Shown: positions 46,720-56,217 of the stretch, one piece after another
Layout: the number at the start of each line of letters is the position of its first letter
Numbering within the stretch: the stretch's first letter is position 1
From: Streptomyces qaidamensis
GTDB lineage: Bacteria > Actinomycetota > Actinomycetes > Streptomycetales > Streptomycetaceae
Direction: 5' to 3'
DNA length: 64,000 bases
Assembly (NCBI RefSeq): GCF_001611795.1
Contig: NZ_CP015098.1
Coordinates: 1,860,001 to 1,924,000, forward strand
Translations under genes and position numbers: made by a program
The notes under the pieces: model-generated
What the model was told of the DNA's origin: nothing
Database searches by the model: none
What the model saw: only the letters and a program-made list of their open reading frames with translations

Positions 46720-48336
46720 ATGACCACCAAGTCCACCCTGCAGACCGTGCCTGCCCTGGGGACGCACCCGGCCTCCGGCTCGAACCCGAGCCGAGCCGAG
46801 ACCAGGGAGCAGCTCGCCAAGGCGTCGTACGACCTTCTCGTGATCGGCGGCGGCATCCTGGGCATCTCCACCGCCTGGCACGCCGCGCAGTCCGGCCTCA
46901 GGGTGGCTCTGGTGGACGCCGGCGACTTCGCCGGCGCCACGTCCTCCGCCTCCTCCAAGCTGCTCCACGGGGGCTTGCGCTACCTGCAGACCGGCGCGGT
47001 GAAGCTGGTGGCGGAGAACCACTTCGAGCGCCGTGCGGTCTCCCGCCAGGTGGCTCCCCACCTGGCGAACCCGCTCACGTTCTACCTCCCCGTGTACAAG
47101 GGCGGGCCGCACGGCGCGGCGAAGCTCGGCGCGGGCGTCTTCGCCTACTCCGCGCTCTCCGCGTTCGGTGACGGCGTCGGCCACCTGCTCTCGCCGGCCA
47201 AGGCCGCACAGGACGTGCCCGAGCTGCGCACCGAGAACCTCAAGGCCGTGGCCGTCTACGGCGACGACCAGATGAACGACGCCCGCATGGCGCTGATGAC
47301 GGTCCGCGGGGCCGTCGAGGCCGGTGCGGTCGTCCTCAACCACGCCGAGGTGACGGGCCTGCGCTTCACCCAGGGCCGTGTCACCGGCGCCGAGCTGAAG
47401 GACCGTCTGTCGGGCGACGAGTTCGGTGTCAACGCCCGGCTGGTGCTGAACGCGACCGGTCCGTGGGTCGACCACCTGCGCAGGATGGAGAACGCGAACG
47501 CGGCGCCGTCCATCCGCCTGTCGAAGGGCGCACACCTGGTCCTGAAGCGCACCTCCCCCTGGAAGGCCGCGCTCGCCACCCCGATCGACAAGTACCGCAT
47601 CACCTTCGCCCTCCCCTGGGAGGACATGCTGCTGCTCGGCACCACCGACGAGGTGTTCGAGGGCGACCCGGCGGACGTCTCGGTCACCGAGCAGGACATA
47701 ACCCAGATCCTCGACGAGGCCGCCTTCTCGGTCCGCGACCAGCAGCTCAGCCGCGACCTCATCACGTACTCCTTCGCCGGCCTGCGCGTGCTGCCGGGCG
47801 GCCCCGGCGACACCGCCAAGGCCAAGCGCGAGACGGTCGTCACCGAGGGCCGGGGCGGCATGCTGTCCGTCGCGGGCGGCAAGTGGACCACCTTCCGCCA
47901 CATCGGCCGGACGATCATGAAGAAGCTGGAGGCGCTGCCGGGCCATCCGCTGGGCGACGACTTCGAGCCGATCAGCGCGCTGCCGAAGAAGCTGCCGCTG
48001 CCCGGCATCGCCAACCCGCGGGCGGTCGCCCACCGGCTGCTCACCGACCGGCCGGCGCCCGGCCCGCGCATGGCGGCCGACACCGCCAAGCACCTGGCGA
48101 CGCACTACGGCTCGCTGGCCTTCGACATCGCCCGGCTGGCCAACGAGAGCCCCGAGCTCGCCGAGCGCGTCCACCCCGACGCCCCGGAGATCTGGGCGCA
48201 GGTCGTCTGGGCCCGGGACCACGAGTGGGCCGAGACGCAGGACGACGTGCTGCGCCGCCGCACGACCCTGACGATCCGCGGCCTCGCCACGGACGACATC
48301 CGCGCCAAGGTGCAGGACGTGCTCGACAAGAAGTAA
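46720..48336 (+). CDS. glpD: Aerobic glycerol-3-phosphate dehydrogenase GlpD
   Basis: A 538-residue FAD enzyme that oxidises glycerol 3-phosphate to dihydroxyacetone phosphate at the membrane and passes electrons to quinone. The FAD-binding motif LVIGGGILGISTAWHAA is at about residues 38-54, followed by SSKLLHGGLRYLQ, a family signature, and the C-terminal cap domain. It lies eight bases after glpK, completing the glycerol catabolic operon. Confidence 0.95.
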   Translation: MTTKSTLQTVPALGTHPASGSNPSRAETREQLAKASYDLLVIGGGILGISTAWHAAQSGLRVALVDAGDFAGATSSASSKLLHGGLRYLQTGAVKLVAENHFERRAVSRQVAPHLANPLTFYLPVYKGGPHGAAKLGAGVFAYSALSAFGDGVGHLLSPAKAAQDVPELRTENLKAVAVYGDDQMNDARMALMTVRGAVEAGAVVLNHAEVTGLRFTQGRVTGAELKDRLSGDEFGVNARLVLNATGPWVDHLRRMENANAAPSIRLSKGAHLVLKRTSPWKAALATPIDKYRITFALPWEDMLLLGTTDEVFEGDPADVSVTEQDITQILDEAAFSVRDQQLSRDLITYSFAGLRVLPGGPGDTAKAKRETVVTEGRGGMLSVAGGKWTTFRHIGRTIMKKLEALPGHPLGDDFEPISALPKKLPLPGIANPRAVAHRLLTDRPAPGPRMAADTAKHLATHYGSLAFDIARLANESPELAERVHPDAPEIWAQVVWARDHEWAETQDDVLRRRTTLTIRGLATDDIRAKVQDVLDKK

Positions 48337-48360
48337 CCCCGGGTAAGGGGGACCCCATCC

Positions 48361-48400
48361 CGGAAGGGGCGGCTCCACGCCGACGGAGCCGCCCCTTCCG
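48361..48400 (+). terminator. Terminator of the glycerol operon
   Basis: A 16-bp stem beginning CGGAAGGGGCGGCTCC with an eight-base loop, 24 bases after the glpD stop. Confidence 0.85.
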
Positions 48401-48463
48401 CGTCCCCGCACCCCCATAATGACCTGATACGTCGGAGGTCTTGAGCGCACTGGGAGGCCGGCC

Positions 48464-49135
48464 ATGGCAGTCACCGACGAGGCGATCGAGAAGATCAAGT
48501 CAATGATCGTCTCCGGCGCGCTGCGCCCGGGCGACCGGCTGCCCAAGGAGAGCGAACTCGCCGCCGACCTCGGCCTCTCGCGCAACTCCCTGCGGGAGGC
48601 GGTGCGCGCCCTGTCGCTGATCCGGATCCTGGACGTACGGCAGGGCGACGGCACGTACGTCACCAGCCTCGACCCGCAACTCCTGCTGGAGGCGCTGAGT
48701 TTCGTCGTCGACTTCCACCGCGACGACACGGTTCTGGAGTTCCTCGCCGTGCGCCGCATCCTGGAGCCGGCCGCGACCGCGATGGCGGCCTCGCGGATCA
48801 GCGAGCAGCAGCTGGACGCGCTGACGGCGCAGCTGGACAAGCTCGGCGAGGACCCGTCCGTGGAGGATCTCGTCGCCTGCGACCTGGAGTTCCACCGGGG
48901 CATCGTGCACAGCTCCGGCAACTCCGTGCTGTGCTCACTGCTCGACGGTCTCTCGGGTCCCACCACCCGGGCCCGCGTCTGGCGCGGCCTCACCCAGGAG
49001 GACGCCGTCGCCCGCACCCTGCGCGAGCACCGGGCGATCCTCGCCGCCCTGCGCGACCGGGACGCCGAGGCGGCGCGCTCGTGGGCGACCGTCCACATCG
49101 CGAGTGTGGAGCAGTGGCTGCGCTCCACGCTGTGA
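48464..49135 (+). CDS. GntR/FadR-family transcriptional regulator
   Basis: A 223-residue regulator. The GntR winged helix is LRPGDRLPKESELAADLGLSRNSLREAVRAL, and the FCD effector domain with its metal-binding histidines (DLEFHRGIVHSSGN and EHRAIL) follows. FadR/FCD members sense organic acids or sugar acids. It stands alone between terminators, so no target is evident. Confidence 0.9.
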   Translation: MAVTDEAIEKIKSMIVSGALRPGDRLPKESELAADLGLSRNSLREAVRALSLIRILDVRQGDGTYVTSLDPQLLLEALSFVVDFHRDDTVLEFLAVRRILEPAATAMAASRISEQQLDALTAQLDKLGEDPSVEDLVACDLEFHRGIVHSSGNSVLCSLLDGLSGPTTRARVWRGLTQEDAVARTLREHRAILAALRDRDAEAARSWATVHIASVEQWLRSTL

Positions 49136-49292
49136 CCAGGGCCTCACGGACCGCTCGGACGAACCCGGTGTGTTCGGGGGCGGATCGTGGGGCAGTGATG
49201 GGGCACTCCCCCTGCGAGGGGGCTGCGGGCGCCCCCGCGGCACGCCGTAAGGTTGGGTGGTCAAGCGAGGGCACGTCGGAAGGAGGCGCTGG

Positions 49293-50276
49293 GTGATCGA
49301 GCTCGAGGGGGTTCCCGAGCTGGTCGACCCGGTCATGGTGGCCGCGTTCGAGGGCTGGAACGACGCCGGCGACGCCGCCTCCACCGCGGTCGCGCATCTG
49401 GACAGGGAATGGAAGGGCGAGGTCTTCGCGGCGCTGGACGCCGAGGACTACTACGACTTCCAGGTCAACCGCCCCACGGTGTTCATGGAAGCGGGCGTCC
49501 GCAAGATCACCTGGCCCACGACCAGGCTGTCGGTGGTCCGGGTCGGCGGTGAGAAGCCGCGCGACCTCGTCCTCGTCCGGGGCATCGAACCGTCCATGCG
49601 GTGGCGCTCGTTCTGCAACGAACTGCTGGGCTTCGCACACGAACTGGGCGTGGAGCTGGTGGTCGTCCTGGGCGCCCTGCTCGGCGACACCCCGCACACC
49701 CGTCCGGTTCCGATCAGCGGCACGACGTCCGACCCGGACCTGGCCCGCCGCATGGACCTGGAGGAGACCAAGTACGAGGGTCCCACGGGCATCGTCGGCG
49801 TCCTCCAGGAGGCGTGCACGCACGCGGGTGTCCCGGCCGTCTCGCTGTGGGCGGCAGTGCCGCACTACGTGTCGCAGCCGCCGAACCCGAAGGCGACGCT
49901 GGCCCTGCTGAACCGTCTTGAGGACCTGATCGACGTGCGCATCCCGCTCGGCGAGCTGCCCGAGGACGCGCGCGCCTGGCAGGTCGGCGTGGACCAGCTG
50001 GCCGCCGAGGACAGCGAGGTCGCCGAGTACGTCCAGTCGCTGGAGGAGGCGCGGGACACCGCCGAGCTGCCGGAGGCGTCCGGCGACGCCATCGCCCGGG
50101 AGTTCGAGCGCTATCTGCGGCGCCACGACGGCGGCGGACCGCCCGGGGCCGGCGGTCACGCCACGGCGGACGGCAGCGACAGCACGTCGTACCTGCGGGA
50201 CAACCCCAGCGGCCGCGCCCGCCCGCCGAAGCCGCCCAAGCCGGGCACGGACGACGAGGAGTCGTCGGAGGACTGA
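49293..50276 (+). CDS. PAC2-family protein
   Basis: A 327-residue protein of the PAC2 family (proteasome-assembly-chaperone-like fold). The core carries VMVAAFEGWNDAGDAASTAV near the start, RGIEPSMRWRSFCNELL and a C-terminal acidic/proline-rich tail. Biochemical role in bacteria is unknown. The GTG at 49293 has GGAAGGAGG seven bases upstream, which fixes the start against a frame that opens at 49257. It faces mshC across a strong terminator. A link to the proteasome genes 21 kb away is possible but only suggested by the fold. Confidence 0.87.
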   Translation: MIELEGVPELVDPVMVAAFEGWNDAGDAASTAVAHLDREWKGEVFAALDAEDYYDFQVNRPTVFMEAGVRKITWPTTRLSVVRVGGEKPRDLVLVRGIEPSMRWRSFCNELLGFAHELGVELVVVLGALLGDTPHTRPVPISGTTSDPDLARRMDLEETKYEGPTGIVGVLQEACTHAGVPAVSLWAAVPHYVSQPPNPKATLALLNRLEDLIDVRIPLGELPEDARAWQVGVDQLAAEDSEVAEYVQSLEEARDTAELPEASGDAIAREFERYLRRHDGGGPPGAGGHATADGSDSTSYLRDNPSGRARPPKPPKPGTDDEESSED

Positions 50277-50294
50277 GGGCGCAGCACGAACGCC

Positions 50295-50330
50295 AACAGG
50301 GGCGTCTCCCGGCCGGGAGACGCCCCTGTT
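50295..50330. terminator. Bidirectional terminator PAC2 / mshC
   Basis: A perfect 16-bp stem, AACAGGGGCGTCTCCC and its complement, with a GGCC loop, between converging genes. Confidence 0.88.
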
Positions 50331-50344
50331 GTCTGCTTCTCGGG

Positions 50345-51574
50345 CTAGAGCGCCACACCCAGCAGCGCGTCCACCGCCCGGGAGACCACCCCGGGTGCGC
50401 CGATGTCCGTGCCGCCGCCGCGCTCCTGGAGCGCGGCCCAGCGGTCGACCGCGGTCAGCGCGGCAGGGGCGTTCAGGTCGTCGGCGAGGGCCTCGCGGAT
50501 CTCGTCGACGAGCGCCTGTGCCGGCGGCCCGTCGGGCCGGGACACGGCGGCCCGCCAGCGGCCGAGCCGTGCGACGGCGTCCTGGAGGACCTGGTCGGTG
50601 TACTCCCAGTCGGCGCGGTAGTGGTGGGCGAGCAGCGCGAGCCGGATGGCGGCCGGGTCGACGCCGTCGTGGCGGAGCTTGGAGACGAAGACCAGGTTGC
50701 CCTTGGACTTGGACATCTTCTCGCCGTCCAGGGCGACCATGCCGGCGTGCACGTACGCCTTGGCCATGGGGAACTCGCCGGTGAGGGCCTGGGCGTGCGA
50801 GGCGCCCATCTCGTGGTGCGGGAAGGCCAGGTCGGAGCCGCCGCCCTGGATGTCGAAGCCCATGCCGAGGTGGTCGAGGGCGATGGCGACGCACTCGATG
50901 TGCCAGCCGGGCCGTCCGCGCCCGAGCGATCCGCCGTCCCAGCTGGGCTCGCCCTCGCGGGCCGCCATCCACAGCATCGGGTCGAGGGGGTTCTTCTTGC
51001 CCGGGCGGTCCGGGTCGCCGCCGCGCTCGGCGGACAGCAGCCGCATCGCCGCGGCGTCGAGGTTCGAGACCTTGCCGAAGTGCGGGTCGGACTCGACGGA
51101 GAAGTAGACGTCCCCGTCCAGTTCGTAAGCGGCACCGGCGTCCCGGAGCCGCTCGACGAGCGGGACGATCCCGGGTATGGCCTCGACGGCGCCTATGTAC
51201 TGCCGGGGCGGCAGCATCCGCAGGGCCGTCATGTCCTCGCGGAAGAGGGCCGTCTCCTTCTCGGCGAGGGCGGCCCAGTCGACGCCGTCGCGCTGTGCCC
51301 GCTCCAGGAGGGGATCGTCGACGTCCGTGACGTTCTGGACGTAGTGAACCTGCCGCTTGGTGTCGAGCCACACGCGCTGCACGAGGTCGAACGCGTTGTA
51401 GGTCGCCGCGTGTCCCAGGTGCGTGGCGTCGTACGGGGTGATGCCACAGACGTAGATACGGGCGACGGGACCGGGGTCGAGGGTGACGAGGCCGCCGGTC
51501 GCGGTGTCGTGGATCCTCAGGTCGCGGCCCTGACCAGGCAGGGCGGGGACCTCGGAAGCGGGCCAGGCATGCAT
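50345..51574 (-). CDS. mshC: Mycothiol ligase MshC
   Basis: A 409-residue cysteinyl-tRNA-synthetase-like enzyme that joins cysteine to glucosaminyl-inositol in mycothiol synthesis. The class I signatures HLGHA ([13 protein letters not shown]) and KMSKSKGN are present. Zinc ligands include the cysteine in YVCGITPYD and those in GWHIECVAI and FPHHE. It is shorter than cysteinyl-tRNA synthetase because the anticodon domain is missing, which separates it from CysS. Last gene of a four-gene minus-strand cluster. Confidence 0.93.
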   Translation of the reverse strand: MHAWPASEVPALPGQGRDLRIHDTATGGLVTLDPGPVARIYVCGITPYDATHLGHAATYNAFDLVQRVWLDTKRQVHYVQNVTDVDDPLLERAQRDGVDWAALAEKETALFREDMTALRMLPPRQYIGAVEAIPGIVPLVERLRDAGAAYELDGDVYFSVESDPHFGKVSNLDAAAMRLLSAERGGDPDRPGKKNPLDPMLWMAAREGEPSWDGGSLGRGRPGWHIECVAIALDHLGMGFDIQGGGSDLAFPHHEMGASHAQALTGEFPMAKAYVHAGMVALDGEKMSKSKGNLVFVSKLRHDGVDPAAIRLALLAHHYRADWEYTDQVLQDAVARLGRWRAAVSRPDGPPAQALVDEIREALADDLNAPAALTAVDRWAALQERGGGTDIGAPGVVSRAVDALLGVAL

Positions 51575-51669
51575 GCCATGAGCCTAACCGGACTGAAGTT
51601 CCATATACGAATGGGAGCGGGCCGGACGGCCGAGAAGGCGCTCTTGCGGTGTTCCGGGTGCCTGTGCTC

Positions 51670-52500
51670 CTACACGGGGGGCCAGGGGATCGCCGGCCAC
51701 TCACCGCTCGGCTCCGGGTGGGTTCCCGAGGCGAGCAGGGCGCCGACGCGGGCCCGGGTGGCGTCGATCTCGGCGCCGGTGATCAGCGGTTCGAGCCGCG
51801 CGGTGAGCGGCCCGCCCTCGGCCAGGCCCTTCCTGAGACCTTCGAGGACGTCGGCGGCCTCCTGGGTGAGGGGCTCCCCCGCCCAGCCCCACAGCAGGGT
51901 CCGCAGCTTGTTCTCGGCGTTGAACGTGACCCCGTGGTCGATGCCGTACAACCGTCCCTCACCGGTGGGCAGCAGGTGACCGCCCTTGCGGTCGGCGTTG
52001 TTGATGACCGCGTCCAGGACCGCGAGCCGCCGCAGCCGTTCGTCGTCGGCGTGCACGAGCAGCGCCGTGCGCCCCTCTCCGACCTCGGCGAAGCCGACCG
52101 CCTTCCAGCCCGGCCCGGGTTCCCCGCCGTCGACCAGGGCGAGCAGTTCCGCCTCGGGCGTCACCTCGACCCACAGCTGGCACATGCCCTCGCCGTAGGG
52201 CCCGTCGCGCAGCACGGTGGGCGGCACGAGGCCCCAGCCGGTCGCCTCGGAGACCTCGTACGCGGCGACCTCGCGCTGGGCCAGCGTCCCGTCGGGGAAG
52301 TCCCACAGGGGCCGCTCCCCCGCGACCGGCTTGTAGATGCAGGCCGCTTCCTCGCCGTCGAGGGACGCCGTGCAGTACAGGGCCGCGTTGGAGGCCTCAC
52401 GGATGCGTCCGCGCACGGTCAGTTCGCCCCGGGCGAGCAGCTCGGCGGCGTTCACCGGAGGTGTCACGCTCCGCGGCGGTATCCGTTCTGGCGCGGACAT
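51670..52500 (-). CDS. SCO1664-family kinase-fold protein
   Basis: A 276-residue protein resembling the phosphatidylinositol 3/4-kinase superfamily fold. The catalytic-like loop AVLDAVINNADRKGGHLL (D..N) and the following metal-binding-like GIDHGVTFN are present; the lysine in ACIYKPVAGERPLWDFP could bind ATP. The usual substrate is unknown. The ATG at 52500 overlaps the DUF3090 gene by 37 bases. The same trio of genes sits beside mshC in many actinobacteria, from memory. Confidence 0.78.
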   Translation of the reverse strand: MSAPERIPPRSVTPPVNAAELLARGELTVRGRIREASNAALYCTASLDGEEAACIYKPVAGERPLWDFPDGTLAQREVAAYEVSEATGWGLVPPTVLRDGPYGEGMCQLWVEVTPEAELLALVDGGEPGPGWKAVGFAEVGEGRTALLVHADDERLRRLAVLDAVINNADRKGGHLLPTGEGRLYGIDHGVTFNAENKLRTLLWGWAGEPLTQEAADVLEGLRKGLAEGGPLTARLEPLITGAEIDATRARVGALLASGTHPEPSGEWPAIPWPPV

Positions 52501-53051
52501 ACGTGTCCTTCCGGGTCGAGCGGGAGGCTGCACAGCGGGCACGGCGGCCGCCCGGCGTTGACGACGTCGAGGGCGCGCTTGGCGAAGGCCCTGGCCTGCG
52601 CGCCGGTGAGCCGGACCCGCAGCATCGGGGGGCCGTTCTCCTCGTCCTGGAGCAGCCGCTCCTCGGCCTCGGCGAGGTCCTCCTCGGATTCCGCGTCGAG
52701 CTCCACGAGCGCCTGCGCCTCGACGATCATGAGCTGCTCGTCGCCGTCCCAGGCGAGGGCCATGGTGCCGACCCGGAACTCCTCCTCGATAGGGGTGTCC
52801 AGCGGGGCGGTGTCGGTGTCCGAGGGTGCGACGGCGGGGACGTGGGCGCTGCCGCCGCTACGGCGTACGACCTCGTCGAGCAGTTCGTCCATGCGCTCTG
52901 CGAGGGCGGCGACCTGGGTCTTCTCCAGGGCCACACTGGTCACCCGGGAGCCGGCGGAGGCCTGGAGGAAGAACGAACGGCGCCCGGGCAGTCCGACCGT
53001 ACCGGCCACGAAACGCTCCGGATGGTCGTAGAGGAACACCTGACGGGACAC
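52464..53051 (-). CDS. DUF3090 protein
   Basis: A 195-residue conserved actinobacterial protein. It starts MSRQVFLYDHPERFVAGTVG and ends with a cysteine knuckle (CPLCSLPLDPEGHVCPRQNG) that looks metal-binding. Function unknown. GTG start. Its stop lies inside the kinase-fold gene, so the two are translationally coupled. Confidence 0.83.
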   Translation of the reverse strand: MSRQVFLYDHPERFVAGTVGLPGRRSFFLQASAGSRVTSVALEKTQVAALAERMDELLDEVVRRSGGSAHVPAVAPSDTDTAPLDTPIEEEFRVGTMALAWDGDEQLMIVEAQALVELDAESEEDLAEAEERLLQDEENGPPMLRVRLTGAQARAFAKRALDVVNAGRPPCPLCSLPLDPEGHVCPRQNGYRRGA

Positions 53052-53129
53052 GTCCTGTCTCCATTGGAATCGTGGGAAACGTATGAGCGCGGCACTGCTG
53101 CGACCGCTTCACCCTACTGCGGCGAACGA

Positions 53130-53816
53130 TCACGGTGCGCCCGCACCACCCCCGACTTCGGCCTCGCCGCCCGGCGGTGCCTCATGCGGCACGAGGGAGG
53201 TGAAGTCACCGGTGTCACCGAGCCGGACGAGAAACGGCCGCAGTCGTGTGTAGCGGATCGCGGTGATGGAACACGGTTCGACGGAAATCCGCTGGAAGAG
53301 GTCCAGGTGAAGTCCGAGTGCGTCCGCGATGAGCGACTTGATGATGTCGCCGTGCGAGCACATGAGGTAGACGGCGTCGGCGCCGTGGTCGCGCTCCACG
53401 CGCGCGTTCCACTCGCGTACGGCCTCGGCGGCGCGCGTCTGCATGGCCCGCATGGACTCCCCGCCGGGGAACGCCGCGGCGGAGGGGTGCGCCTGCACGA
53501 CCTCCATCAGCGGCTCGTCCTTGAGCTCGGCGAGCTTGCGTCCGGACCAGTCGCCGTAGTGGCACTCGCCGATGCGCTCGTCGGTGTGCGGGCTCAGGTC
53601 CGGCCGGGCGTCGAGCAGCGGCCGGATCGTTTCCTGGCAGCGCTGGAGCGGACTGGTGACGATTTCGGCGAGGGGCAGTTCGGCCAGCCGCCCGGGGAGC
53701 GCGGCGGCCTGTGCGGCGCCGCGCTCGTCGAGGGCGACACCGGGCGTCCAGCCGGCGAGCAGTCCCTCGGTGTTGGCGGTGGAGCGTCCGTGCCTGACCA
53801 GGATCAGCGTGGGCAT
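53130..53816 (-). CDS. Histidine phosphatase (MSMEG_4193 family)
   Basis: A 228-residue phosphoglycerate-mutase-like phosphatase. The catalytic motif LVRHGRSTAN, the second arginine region SPLQRCQET, a glutamate in IGECHYGDW and the second histidine in MCSHGDIIKS complete the active site. Substrate unknown. First gene of the cluster with DUF3090, the kinase-fold protein and mshC. ATG at 53816 after GGAGCG; the frame is open for 27 more codons. Confidence 0.87.
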   Translation of the reverse strand: MPTLILVRHGRSTANTEGLLAGWTPGVALDERGAAQAAALPGRLAELPLAEIVTSPLQRCQETIRPLLDARPDLSPHTDERIGECHYGDWSGRKLAELKDEPLMEVVQAHPSAAAFPGGESMRAMQTRAAEAVREWNARVERDHGADAVYLMCSHGDIIKSLIADALGLHLDLFQRISVEPCSITAIRYTRLRPFLVRLGDTGDFTSLVPHEAPPGGEAEVGGGAGAP

Positions 53817-53877
53817 GCGCTCCAGCGTAGGCGCACGCGCGCGTGTGGTGTCGTTCGAGTGACGGGAGACTCGCTTC

Positions 53878-54873
53878 GTGATCGTCGACTGTGCCATCTA
53901 CCGCGAAGGACAGCGGACGGAAGGGCCCGAGGACCTCTCCGACGCCCTGGGTGAGGCCCGCACGGCGGGCGGGTTCGTGTGGATCGGGCTGCACGAGCCG
54001 ACGGAGGGCGAGTTCGACCATGTGACCCGGGAATTCGGGCTGCATCCGCTGGCCGTCGAGGACGCCCTGAAGGCCCACCAGCGGCCCAAGCTGGAGGTGT
54101 ACGACGACTCGCTGTTCGTGGTGCTCAAGCCGGTGGCGTACGAGCCGCAGAGCGACACCGTCTCCTCCGGCGAGATCATGATCTTCCTGGGCGACTCGTT
54201 CGTGGTGACCGTCCGGCACGGCGAGGGCTCCCCGCTCAAGGCCGTACGCCGGCGGCTGGAGCAGGAGCCCGAGCTGCTCGGCAAAGGCCCCACGTCCGTG
54301 CTGTACGCGGTCGCCGACGCCACCGTCGACCACTACCTGGACGTGGCGACCGAATTGCAGACCGACCTGGAAGGGCTGGAGGCGGAGGTGTTCTCGCCGG
54401 ACGGCGGGGGGTCCCGGAACACGGCGTCCCGGATCTACGACTTCAAGCGGCAGGTCCTGGAGTTCCGGCGGGCGACCGGGCCGCTGGCCCCGCCGATGAG
54501 CCGCCTGGCGGGCACGGCGTCGACGGGGGTGGCCGTGCCGTTCGTGGACGACCGGGCCCGGCCGTTCTTCCGTGATGTCAACGACCATCTCACACGCGTG
54601 AACGAGTCCGTGGAGAACCTGGACCGGCTGGTGTCGGACATCCTCTCGGCGCATCTGGCGCAGATGAGCGTCCGGCAGAACGACGACATGCGCAAGATCT
54701 CCGCGTGGGCGGCCATGGCCGCGATCCCCACGATGCTGGCGGGGATCTACGGCATGAACTTCGAGCACATGCCCGAGCTGCGCTGGGTCTGGTCCTATCC
54801 GGCGCTGCTCGTTCTGATGGCCGTCCTGGAGGTGATGGTCTTCCGGCTGTTCAAGCGCCGCGGGTGGTTGTAG
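53878..54873 (+). CDS. corA: CorA-family magnesium/cobalt transporter
   Basis: A 331-residue divalent-cation channel. The long cytoplasmic N-terminal domain is followed by a stalk helix and two transmembrane helices; the pore signature YGMNFEHMPE lies between them. GTG start, divergent from the phosphatase gene with a 61-base gap. Mg2+ uptake is the usual role. Confidence 0.92.
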   Translation: MIVDCAIYREGQRTEGPEDLSDALGEARTAGGFVWIGLHEPTEGEFDHVTREFGLHPLAVEDALKAHQRPKLEVYDDSLFVVLKPVAYEPQSDTVSSGEIMIFLGDSFVVTVRHGEGSPLKAVRRRLEQEPELLGKGPTSVLYAVADATVDHYLDVATELQTDLEGLEAEVFSPDGGGSRNTASRIYDFKRQVLEFRRATGPLAPPMSRLAGTASTGVAVPFVDDRARPFFRDVNDHLTRVNESVENLDRLVSDILSAHLAQMSVRQNDDMRKISAWAAMAAIPTMLAGIYGMNFEHMPELRWVWSYPALLVLMAVLEVMVFRLFKRRGWL

Positions 54874-54883
54874 CCGGGCCGGC

Positions 54884-55672
54884 TCAGGCGAACTCGGGTT
54901 CTGGGGAGGCGGGGCCGCCGAGGGCGTTGCGGCGCTCGGGCGTGGTCAGCGACACCATCCGGCGCCAGCCGCCCATGCGTTCGTAGGCGTACACCGCGTG
55001 GATGCCCGCCACGAGCGCGGCCGACTTGGCCTTGGACCAGCCGAGGATGCGGCCCATGTGCGCCATCACGGCGAGGCTGACGTCCCGGTAGATCCGGATC
55101 TCGGCGAGTGCGCACTCGCGCAGGGTGCGCTGGATGGCCCGGCCGTGGCCCGCGTAGGCCAAGCGCAGCAGCTCCTCGTTGCAGTAGGCGAGGTGGTTGT
55201 CCTCGTCGTCGGAGATCTGCTTGACCGCGCGGCCGATGTCGGGATGGTCGGCAAAGTGCTTGCGGAGCAGGACCATCTGCTCGGAGGCGCGCTGCTCGGT
55301 GACTCTGCTGTGCGAGAGGTAGGTGACGATGTCCTGGACCGTGAGCCGCTCGTCGCGGTTCAGCCGGGCGTGGGCGAGGCCGATGCCGTGCTTCTCCAGG
55401 AGCATGGTGTAGTCGGTCTCGGGCGGGACCGGGACGGGGGCGAGGCCGCGCTTCTTCATCAGGGCGTTGAAGATCCGGCCGTGCTTGTCCTCGTCGGCGC
55501 CGTGCCGGCTGATCTTGGGGGCGATGTCACGCTCGGATTCGGGCACGAGCGCGGCGATCCGGACGTTCTCCCAGCCGCCCTGGGTCTCGCCGCTCGCGGC
55601 GACGGAGCAGAACAGGGCGAAGGACTCGTCGTTGTCGAGGATCTCCTGGAACAGACTCTTGGCCGAAAGCAT
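54884..55672 (-). CDS. Ferritin-like diiron-type protein
   Basis: A 262-residue helical protein of the ferritin-like superfamily. Metal-ligand-type motifs are RHGADEDKHGRIF and ISDDEDNHLAYCNEE, with E/D and H at helix spacing, and further glutamates in the other helices. Possible oxidase or iron-binding role; no finer call is possible. The ATG at 55672 has GAGAGGTG upstream; the longer open frame (to 55912) adds only arginine/proline-rich sequence. Confidence 0.75.
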   Translation of the reverse strand: MLSAKSLFQEILDNDESFALFCSVAASGETQGGWENVRIAALVPESERDIAPKISRHGADEDKHGRIFNALMKKRGLAPVPVPPETDYTMLLEKHGIGLAHARLNRDERLTVQDIVTYLSHSRVTEQRASEQMVLLRKHFADHPDIGRAVKQISDDEDNHLAYCNEELLRLAYAGHGRAIQRTLRECALAEIRIYRDVSLAVMAHMGRILGWSKAKSAALVAGIHAVYAYERMGGWRRMVSLTTPERRNALGGPASPEPEFA

Positions 55673-56217
55673 CGTGGGCACCTCTCCCGCGCGCGTGGGC
55701 GTTCTGCGGCATTCCGCAAGTTTCCGCGAAGAACGAGTCAAGTGCGGAGTGGAGAGCACGGCAACAGGTGTGGGGGACAACTCCGCCGAATGGAGGACGC
55801 GAGGGGGAAGGCGCGCCGGGCCCGGCCAGGGCGCGATGCCGTAACCGACGGCGGCCCGGCGCGTTGTTCTGCGTGACGGCCGTGGCGGGGAAGACCCCCG
55901 AGCCCCCACCACGGCCGCTGAAACTTCCAGGGCCTGCCGTTTGGATCACGCCGCAGACGCGGGGCTCACCGGTGCTGCACAGCACCGTCGATTTCCTGCA
56001 ACCTGACCCCAACGGCAGGCCTCAGGGGCCCTTCACTATGAGCGTCCGATCAGGGCGCGTGGTCTGGTGCCGTGCATCGCAAGGCGCCGGGAAGCCCTCG
56101 ATGGCCCCCCGCTCGAGCGAAGCCGAGAGTGGGGGAGGAGCTACTAGGGCTTTTCGGCAACGCGGCGAGGTGCGGTGCCAGGCCGCGCGACCCGGACGGG
56201 CATGGTGAAAAGGCCCC
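55673..56217. other. Gene-free region with two palindromic elements
   Basis: About 545 bases without a supported gene. The right half holds an inverted repeat pair (55931-55941 with 56011-56021) around an inner palindrome, and then a 195-base imperfect palindrome that runs into the stop codon of the F420-type gene. Confidence 0.6.
55931..56021. repeat. 11-bp inverted repeat with internal palindrome
   Basis: GGCCTGCCGTT and its perfect complement AACGGCAGGCC enclose 69 bases that include CGGTGCTG-CA-CAGCACCG (55970-55987). The whole could fold as a branched RNA or be the remnant of a small element. Confidence 0.55.
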
